Of a stretch of DNA of 13,210 nt, positions 7,013 to 13,210 are shown piece after piece. The position numbers and the translations under genes were made by a program. Within the stretch, counting starts at the first letter, position 1. Every line of letters begins with the position of its first letter. The notes under the pieces are model-generated. The model was given only the letters and a program-made list of their open reading frames with translations, had not been told where the DNA came from and made no database searches. The stretch is from Planctomycetes bacterium RBG_16_41_13 (GTDB lineage Bacteria > Planctomycetota > Brocadiia > Brocadiales > Brocadiaceae), in the NCBI GenBank assembly GCA_001828295.1, contig MHYI01000018.1, positions 1-13,210 on the forward strand, written 5' to 3'.

Positions 7013-7912
7013 TTAAATCCTTTCTGCAACTCTGAGTTTTGCGCTTCTGCTCCTCGCATTTCTTTCTATTTCAGAAGCGCCCGGCCTTAAAGGTTTTTTG
7101 GTTATTATTTGGAAAATATTTTTGTCCTCCATCTCTATAAAACTATTTTTCACAATTCTATCTTCCAGTGAATGAAAGCTTATGACGGCAATACGCGCAC
7201 CTTTTACCATAGAACAATGAATCTTATTCAAAAATTTTTCCAAACTTTCCAGTTCTTTGTTAACTGCTATTCTCAACGCCTGAAAGACCCTTGTTGCAGG
7301 ATGAATTCTGTGTCTCATCGATGGCACAGCACGTTCTATTATCCTTGCTAACTGTGTTGTTGACTTTAATCCGGATACACTTCTTTCTTTTATTATCCGC
7401 CTTGCAATTCTTTTTGACCAACGTTCTTCCCCATATTTTTTTAACAATCCCTGCAAATCCCGTTCAGATATCTTCCGTAATAAATCCTGCGCCATAAAAG
7501 AAGCCGTTCGGTCCATTCTCATATCAAGCGGGCCTTCTTTAGAAAAACTAAATCCGCGCTCCGCGCTGTCAAACTGCAATGACGAAGCACCCAGATCGAG
7601 AAGTACACCTTGAACTCCGCCAATGCCTGCCTGCCGCAATACTTCATCAGCATCAACATAATCGGCATGATACAATTTAAACGGACATCCTCTGTCCGAT
7701 AAATACTCTTTTGTCATATTTAACATCTCATAATCCTTATCAATGCCAATCAAACAACCGTCAGGTTTAATCCTGTCCATTATTTTACCTGCATGCCCTC
7801 CGCCTCCAACCGTGCAATCCAGGATAATGCGGCCCGGCTGCAAACACAGGTATTCCAACACCTCGTCAACCATAACCGGCTCATGAGGCAGATTATCTTT
7901 TTTACCAGACAT
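7013..7912 (-). CDS. rsmH: RsmH (MraW), 16S rRNA (cytosine-1402 N4)-methyltransferase
   Basis: S-adenosylmethionine-dependent methyltransferase that modifies C1402 in the decoding region of 16S rRNA. Length 299 residues, typical. Seen: the N-terminal family signature HEPVMVDEVL (about 10-19), the SAM-binding loop DCTVGGGGHAGKI (about 33-45), GIDKD at about 56-60, DLGASSLQFDSAERGFSF (about 106-123; the more usual form is DLGVSS), DMRMD, and the C-terminal ISFHSLEDRIVK. The ATG at 7912 has no convincing ribosome binding site: the nearest AGG is about 20 bases upstream. A 40-codon frame ends nine bases before it, so translation could be coupled. The stop abuts the ftsL start. Confidence 0.97.
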   Translation of the reverse strand: MSGKKDNLPHEPVMVDEVLEYLCLQPGRIILDCTVGGGGHAGKIMDRIKPDGCLIGIDKDYEMLNMTKEYLSDRGCPFKLYHADYVDADEVLRQAGIGGVQGVLLDLGASSLQFDSAERGFSFSKEGPLDMRMDRTASFMAQDLLRKISERDLQGLLKKYGEERWSKRIARRIIKERSVSGLKSTTQLARIIERAVPSMRHRIHPATRVFQALRIAVNKELESLEKFLNKIHCSMVKGARIAVISFHSLEDRIVKNSFIEMEDKNIFQIITKKPLRPGASEIERNARSRSAKLRVAERI

Positions 7913-7921
7913 ATGATATTT

Positions 7922-8044
7922 TCATAAAAACCTGCACGGATTCAATTTCCAAAACGGAACCCGCCTGGAATATCTCATTAATTTCACAGTGATTATAATG
8001 CGTTTGTCCTGATCCTGCCATTCATCGGTTATAAGGAAAGTCAT
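7922..8044 (-). CDS. Possible 40-residue peptide gene filling the mraZ-rsmH gap
   Basis: Hand translation shows an ATG frame that starts two bases after the mraZ stop (TAA-GC-ATG) and ends with TGA nine bases before the rsmH ATG, so it fills almost the whole 134-bp gap. The product begins MTFLITDEWQDQDKRIIITV and ends in a basic stretch with RYSRRVPFWKLN. It has no signal peptide or clear membrane helix, and I do not recognise it. It has no ribosome binding site of its own, so it would depend on coupling to mraZ. In turn it may carry ribosomes to rsmH, which also lacks a good site. It could equally be a chance frame in a spacer. Confidence 0.35.
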   Translation of the reverse strand: MTFLITDEWQDQDKRIIITVKLMRYSRRVPFWKLNPCRFL

Positions 8045-8046
8045 GC

Positions 8047-8487
8047 TTACTGGAATAAATCTTCTGCAATTTCTTCATATTCCTCGTTAGTTTCCGATTC
8101 AAAGTCGCTCCAGTTTTTTTCATCCCAGATTTCAATCCGGTTGTTCACGCCCACAATAACAACATTTTTCTGTATATTCGCAATTTCTTTGAGGTACTGA
8201 GGAATTAATATGCGACCATGAGGATCCGTTACGCTAATGTGTTGGGCTTTAGAGAAAAAAAGACGCTGAAATTGTCGCGCCTTTTTATTCGTAAAAGAGG
8301 ATTGTTCTATTTTGGAAACAACACCTTGCCATTCTTTAGGGGTATACATGAAGAGACATGTATCGAGGCCCCGCGTTATATAAAACCCTTTCCCCTCAAC
8401 TTCTTCATTAATGCTTTCACGCAAAGAAGCCGGAATGGCAAGGCGGTTTTTAGTATCTATTGTGTGTCGGTACTCTCCGGTGAACAT
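8047..8487 (-). CDS. mraZ: MraZ, transcriptional regulator of the dcw cluster
   Basis: DNA-binding protein of the SpoVT/AbrB-like fold that binds short direct repeats in its own promoter region and represses the dcw operon in the species studied. Length 146 residues, typical. Both internal repeats are visible: DTKNRLAIPASLRE at about 11-24 and DPHGRILIPQYLKE at about 88-101, each with the family D-x-x-x-R-hydrophobic-x-IP core. The N-terminus MFTGEYRHTID is characteristic, which fixes the start at 8487. It is first in the cluster, as usual. GGGG seven bases upstream serves as the ribosome binding site and is also part of the nearest MraZ box, so binding could block both transcription and translation initiation. 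Confidence 0.97.
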   Translation of the reverse strand: MFTGEYRHTIDTKNRLAIPASLRESINEEVEGKGFYITRGLDTCLFMYTPKEWQGVVSKIEQSSFTNKKARQFQRLFFSKAQHISVTDPHGRILIPQYLKEIANIQKNVVIVGVNNRIEIWDEKNWSDFESETNEEYEEIAEDLFQ

Positions 8488-8496
8488 ATATTTTCC

Positions 8497-8533
8497 CCAC
8501 TTTTCACCACTTTATACCACTTTATACCACTTA
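8497..8533 (-). promoter_or_regulatory. MraZ operator: four boxes at a 10-bp period
   Basis: On the mraZ sense strand AAGTGG occurs four times at exactly 10-bp intervals; as plus-strand CCACTT the copies start at 8497, 8507, 8517 and 8527. The first three are AAAGTGG, the most distal TAAGTGG. MraZ of several bacteria is known to bind such G-rich direct repeats spaced one helical turn apart. The most distal box also forms a perfect inverted repeat, CCAC-TTAT-GTGG (8527-8538). The proximal box merges with the mraZ ribosome binding site. Confidence 0.85.
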
Positions 8534-8542
8534 TGTGGCTAT

Positions 8543-8571
8543 GAAATTATCTTATTTTTTTTTTTTGTCAA
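8543..8571 (-). promoter_or_regulatory. Promoter of the mraZ operon
   Basis: A perfect -35, TTGACA, lies at 8571-8566 on the minus strand. It is followed by a run of eleven further A, then GATAAT (8551-8546, five of six matches, 14-bp spacer) or TAATTT (8549-8544, three of six, 16-bp spacer) as the -10. The predicted transcription start, near 8538, falls at the edge of the MraZ boxes. Confidence 0.6.
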
Positions 8572-8631
8572 CAAATATTTTTCCCTTTGTTTTTACGTAA
8601 TCCGCGTAATATTAACTATCTATCCAAATGG

Positions 8632-8659
8632 TTGTCATATTGTCATGTTTAGGTACTAT
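8632..8659 (+). promoter_or_regulatory. Weak promoter candidate towards queA
   Basis: TTGTCA (8632-8637, five of six) and TACTAT (8654-8659, four of six) are separated by 16 bp. The leader to the queA start would be about 320 bases and would include the inverted repeat. In DNA this AT-rich such matches can be chance. Confidence 0.25.
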
Positions 8660-8840
8660 ATGTTGTAGTAATAAAAAAAGAATATTTTTTCTAAAATTTA
8701 GCGCATGTTTTTCTTTTTTCCATGAATTTCCATAATTGAACACTGTTTTTTTTAATTGTTATTTTCTTAGATGTCTTTTAATATGAAGCAAAGAAATCAA
8801 AGTGCCTGTAATTTTCTGTTTTTACCTGAAAATACTTTTT

Positions 8841-8948
8841 ATCCGCAGATTTCGCAGACTTCGTCGTGAGCTCAGTCGAACGATTAGCGCAGATAAAAAA
8901 CTTCTTTAATCTTCTCCTAATCTGTGGAAATCTGTGTAATCTGTGGAT
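8841..8948. repeat. Imperfect inverted repeat upstream of queA, interrupted by a 24-bp palindromic unit
   Basis: The arm at 8841-8858 (ATCCGCAGATTTCGCAGA) matches the complement of 8931-8948 at 15 of 18 positions. Two of the three differences would be G-U pairs in plus-strand RNA. The right side is a 10-bp-period array of AATCTGTGGA-like units (8919-8948). The left side looks like the same array (CGCAGA...ATTAGCGCAGAT) split at 8859-8882 by a unit containing the perfect palindrome TGAGCTCA (8867-8874). Confidence 0.65.
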
Positions 8949-8982
8949 TATTTATTTTTATCCCCATTTGTGGCCAACGCTC

Positions 8983-10074
8983 ATGGATGTTTCATTGCCA
9001 AATACCGGAATGCCTGACACCTCTATCATTTCTCATAAATTATCCGATTACGATTTCGATCTACCAAAAGAACTTATTGCCCAAAAACCTACGGAAAAAA
9101 GGGATAACGCGCGGCTTTTGGTTTTACATCGCCGCTCTGGCAGGGTGGAGCATCGCAGATTCAGTGAAATTGACGGGTACCTCTGTCCGGAGGATCTTCT
9201 CGTGTTGAATAATACAAAGGTTATTCCGTCACGGATAGCAGGTAAAAAGCCTCATGGGGCATATGTAGATTTATTATTCATAGAAGAATTGGAAGGTAAT
9301 CACTGGAAGGCCTTGCTAAAATCAAATGGACTGTTGAAAAAAGGAGAAAAGATTTATCTTGATAATGCCGGCGTTTCAGCCTGTTTACTTGGAAAACATG
9401 AAGATAACTCGTGGATATTGCGGATAGAAAACGGGGCGAATATAAGGGAACTTATTCACCGGACCGGAGCAATGCCATTACCCCCATACATAAAACGTCC
9501 TAAAAAAAATAATACCCTTTCCACCCTGGATGCAGAACGATATCAGACCGTGTTCGCCCAAAAGGAAGGCGCTATCGCAGCCCCAACGGCGGGATTACAT
9601 TTCAGCGAAGATGTTTTGGGAAAAATAAGAAATAGCGGAACAGACATAGCGTTTGTCACACTTCATGTCGGATTAGGCACGTTTTTGCCTGTCAAAACGG
9701 AAGAGATAAAAAATCACCGTATGCATAAAGAATATTACGAATATACAAAAGAATTGCTCCAAAAAATAACTATCACCAAAAACCGGGGTGGACGCATTAT
9801 TGCAACCGGAAGCACGTCCTGCCGGACGCTTGAAACGATTGCATTGAATAACAACATACATCAGTTTTCTGGTTATACGGATTTGTTTATCTATCCGCCA
9901 TATCCATTTCAATACGTTGATGCGCTCATTACCAACTTTCATCTTCCGAAAACCACTCTTTTCTTATTAGTTTCAGCCTTTGCAGGAAGGGAACAAATTT
10001 TGAACGCCTATGAAATTGCCAAAAAAGAGGGATATCGTTTTTACAGCTACGGTGACTGTATGCTGATCATTTAA
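8983..10074 (+). CDS. queA: QueA, S-adenosylmethionine:tRNA ribosyltransferase-isomerase
   Basis: Cytoplasmic enzyme of queuosine synthesis. It moves and isomerises the ribosyl part of SAM onto 7-aminomethyl-7-deazaguanine at tRNA position 34, giving epoxyqueuosine. About 363 residues from the chosen start, against roughly 340-356 in the family. Conserved stretches run the whole length: LSDYDFDLPKELIAQKP at the start, LLVLNNTKVIPSRI, MPLPPYIKRP, YQTVFAQKEGAIAAPTAGLHF, VTLHVGLGTFLPV, HRMHKEYYE, ATGSTSCRTLE, NFHLPKTTLFLLVSAFAG and YRFYSYGDCMLI. The start is uncertain: ATG at 8983 or ATG at 9010, neither with a strong ribosome binding site; 9010 gives a length closer to the family. The frame stays open upstream to a GTG at 8866, but that part is translated repeat and does not resemble QueA. 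Confidence 0.96.
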   Translation: MDVSLPNTGMPDTSIISHKLSDYDFDLPKELIAQKPTEKRDNARLLVLHRRSGRVEHRRFSEIDGYLCPEDLLVLNNTKVIPSRIAGKKPHGAYVDLLFIEELEGNHWKALLKSNGLLKKGEKIYLDNAGVSACLLGKHEDNSWILRIENGANIRELIHRTGAMPLPPYIKRPKKNNTLSTLDAERYQTVFAQKEGAIAAPTAGLHFSEDVLGKIRNSGTDIAFVTLHVGLGTFLPVKTEEIKNHRMHKEYYEYTKELLQKITITKNRGGRIIATGSTSCRTLETIALNNNIHQFSGYTDLFIYPPYPFQYVDALITNFHLPKTTLFLLVSAFAGREQILNAYEIAKKEGYRFYSYGDCMLII

Positions 10075-10101
10075 TTCTGTTGACTTAACCATAAAGCTTA
10101 A

Positions 10102-10116
10102 CCACACTTTGTGAGG
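10102..10116. promoter_or_regulatory. Imperfect palindrome between queA and nrdJ, role unknown
   Basis: CCACACTTTGTGAGG pairs as CC-x-CAC...GTG-x-GG around TTT. Just upstream, CTTAACCA occurs twice (10084-10091 and 10097-10104). The palindrome is followed by AT-rich DNA, so it could be an operator for nrdJ or part of a weak queA terminator. It does not match an NrdR box well, and no second copy is seen. Confidence 0.2.
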
Positions 10117-10193
10117 AAAATTTATTATATTTTTGCACAGAACGTAAGAATAAAATGCCGCTATAGTGATAATTTACTTTTTTCAATAAAAAT

Positions 10194-11934
10194 ATGGATA
10201 AAAAAACCCTTTTCTTATCTCCAAACGCTAAACTGACGCTTGAAAAGAGATATTTAAAAAAAAATGTCTCCGGCAAGATCATAGAATCGCCTGAAGATAT
10301 GTTTCGCAGAGTGGCAAAAAATATCGCCTCGGTTGATTTAATTTATAATAAAAAGGCCGATATTGTTTCCCTGGAAGAAGAGTTTTACCACCTTATGACC
10401 TCACTGCAATTTTTGCCCAATTCACCTACATTAATGAACGCAGGCAGGCATCTGCAACAATTGCTCGCATGTTTCGTATTGCCTGTGGAAGATTCCATCG
10501 AAGGCATATTTGATACCGTAAAACAAGCCGCCTTAATCCATAAAAGCGGGGGAGGCACCGGTTTCAGCTTCTCACGCATAAGGCCAAAAAATGATATTGT
10601 AAGCGCTTCATGCGGCATGGCAAGCGGCCCCGTTTCCTTTATGAAGGTTTTCAATGAAGCGACGGAGGCCATAAACCAGGGTGGTTTCAGGCGAGGCGCA
10701 AACATGGCAGCGCTTAATGTAAATCATCCCGATATTCTTGATTTTATTCATGCAAAAAATGCTGAAGGTGTTTTGATAAATTTTAACATTTCTGTCGGGA
10801 TTACGAATGCATTCATGGAGGCAGTGGAAAATGACGAACCATTTCCCCTCATTAATCCTAGAACGAAATTGGTTGTCAAAACAATAAGGGCAAAAGATCT
10901 TTTTCAGGAAATCATACAATCCGCATGGAAAAATGGCGAGCCGGGCGTTTTATTCATTGATGCCATAAACGCCGCCAATCCCACCCCATTGCTTGGGAGT
11001 ATTGAGGGAACAAATCCCTGCGGAGAACAGCCCCTGCTGCCTTATGAAGCATGTGTTTTAGGATCGGTCAATGTTTCGCAAATGACTACATACAAAAATG
11101 ATCATTATGAAATGAATTGGCACACATTGGAGAAAACAATCCATCTTGCCGTGCACTTTCTTGACAATGTTATTGACGCAACAAAGTATCCATTACCTCA
11201 GATTGAAGAGATAACCAAAGGCAACAGAAAAATAGGATTGGGGATCATGGGATTTGCAGACCTTCTCATAAAACTCAATATTCCTTATAATTCAGAAGAA
11301 GCCATGAGATTCACGGATGAACTTTTACGGTTCTTCTCCGGAAAAGCGAATGAAGCATCTGAAAGATTGGCATCAGAACGCGGTGTGTTTCCCAACTATG
11401 AAAAAAGTATTTATGCCCGGCAAAATGGCCCCAAATATAAAAATGCGACACGAACAACAATAGCGCCTACGGGCACTATCGGCATTATTGCCAATTGTTC
11501 CAGCGGCATAGAGCCTCTGTTTGCCATTGCATATACAAGAAATGTTCTCGTTGAAGGCGGATTGCCGGAAATCCATCCGTTTTTTGAAAACGTTGCAAAA
11601 AAAAGAGGACTGTATACTGATAAACTTTTAGCAGAGGTGAAAAAGGAGGGTTCAATACAAAATATTGCCTATATTCCAGATGATATAAAAAGAATATTTG
11701 CAACGGCAAGAGACATTTCGCCGGAATATCACGTAAAAATTCAATCTATCTGCCAAAAATATATCGATAACGCCGTTTCCAAAACGATTAATTTCCCAAA
11801 AGAATCAACCGCTGAAGATGTGGAAAAGGTCTTCCTGATGGCATACAGAAGCGGTTGTAAGGGAATAACCATTTACAGGGATAAGAGCAGAATGTCACAG
11901 GCGCTTTCCTTTGAATGTGCATGCACAAAAGATC

Positions 11935-11963
<29 letters not shown>
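10194..11963 (+). CDS. nrdJ: NrdJ, class II (adenosylcobalamin-dependent) ribonucleoside reductase
   Basis: Reduces ribonucleotides to deoxyribonucleotides, using coenzyme B12 to make the active-site thiyl radical, so it works with or without oxygen. Length 589 residues. Seen: family N-terminus LTLEKRYLKKNVSGKIIESPEDMFRRVA, FLPNSPTLMNAG (73-84), redox Cys93 in ACFVLP, SGGGTGFSFSRIRP (118-131), the active-site loop with Asn274, Cys276 (thiyl) and Glu278 in NPCGEQPLL, second redox Cys287 in ACVLGSVN, ATRTTIAPTGTIG (418-430), and GCKGITIYRDKSR near the end. No N-terminal ATP-cone is present. The tail is short, and Cys575 and Cys577 are the only candidates for the shuttle cysteines; many relatives have a longer Cys-rich tail. 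No clear ribosome binding site precedes the ATG. The last 29 bp overlap the convergent PilZ-REC gene. Confidence 0.93.

Positions 11964-13210
<1,247 letters not shown>

Larger units (their letters stand above)
8488..8982. other. 495-bp divergent intergenic region between mraZ and queA
   Basis: Very AT-rich. On the mraZ side it holds the operator and promoter described separately. On the queA side it holds a weak promoter candidate (8632-8659) and an imperfect inverted repeat (8841-8948). Between about 8665 and 8835 I see only T-rich sequence without a clear signal. A GTG frame from 8866 runs in frame into queA but starts within the repeat. Confidence 0.7.

Noticed and set aside
7012..7059. 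Longer ftsL from the ATG at 7059
   Set aside because: It would overlap rsmH by 47 bp. The ATG at 7011 has AAAGGA at good spacing and starts right before the membrane helix.
7992..8020. Internal promoter before rsmH (TATAAT at 7997-7992)
   Set aside because: The -10 is perfect, but the -35 region (TGGCAG) matches poorly, and the site lies within the possible small gene of a compact operon.
8866..8982. Longer queA product from the GTG at 8866
   Set aside because: The extra 39 residues are a translation of the upstream repeat, have no QueA similarity and make the protein too long. ATG at 8983 or 9010 fits the family.
10075..10193. Cobalamin riboswitch or NrdR boxes upstream of nrdJ
   Set aside because: The gap is only 119 bp, too short for a B12 riboswitch, and no B12-box-like core is seen. 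One imperfect palindrome exists, but it does not match the NrdR consensus well and there is no second box.

Overview
The window is a stretch of an AT-rich, Gram-negative-type bacterial chromosome. It holds the mraZ end of a division and cell wall (dcw) cluster on the minus strand, followed across a divergent intergenic region by queA and a class II ribonucleotide reductase gene on the plus strand. A minus-strand PilZ/receiver gene runs off the right edge. MurE carries the DNPR signature of meso-diaminopimelate-adding enzymes, so the peptidoglycan is probably DAP-type. The coenzyme B12-dependent reductase, the degenerate intergenic repeats and the base composition would fit an environmental lineage such as an anammox planctomycete (Brocadiales). 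That placement is a guess from general impression, not something the sequence proves.

Layout. On the minus strand, reading right to left: mraZ (8487-8047), a possible 40-codon gene that fills the mraZ-rsmH gap (8044-7922), rsmH (7912-7013), ftsL (7011-6646), a 258-bp gap with a hairpin and 7-bp-period repeats, ftsI (6387-4672), a 476-bp gap with a large nested inverted repeat, an unrecognised 87-codon gene (4195-3932), murE (3905-2436), murF (2428-992) and mraY (970 to the left edge, 3' end missing). On the plus strand: queA (about 8983-10074) and nrdJ (10194-11963). On the minus strand again: a PilZ-REC-REC gene (13210-11935) that overlaps the nrdJ tail by 29 bp. Its reading frame stays open to the window edge through a GCTGTT hexamer tract.

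How it works together. RsmH methylates 16S rRNA. FtsL and FtsI belong to the septal peptidoglycan machine. MurE, MurF and MraY build the UDP-MurNAc-pentapeptide and move it onto undecaprenyl phosphate. Four CCACTT boxes at an exact 10-bp period lie just in front of mraZ and run into its ribosome binding site, as expected for MraZ autoregulation. A perfect TTGACA lies 33 bp upstream of the nearest box edge, with an A-tract as promoter spacer. A second likely promoter (extended -10) sits just before the 87-codon gene, so the cluster may be two transcription units, mraZ-ftsI and orf87-murE-murF-mraY.

The most unusual material is non-coding. Both gaps flanking ftsI contain inverted pairs of degenerate 7-bp tandem repeats. 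The region upstream of queA contains a 10-bp-period inverted repeat that looks interrupted by a 24-bp palindromic unit. No mobile element, CRISPR array, tRNA or rRNA gene was seen.
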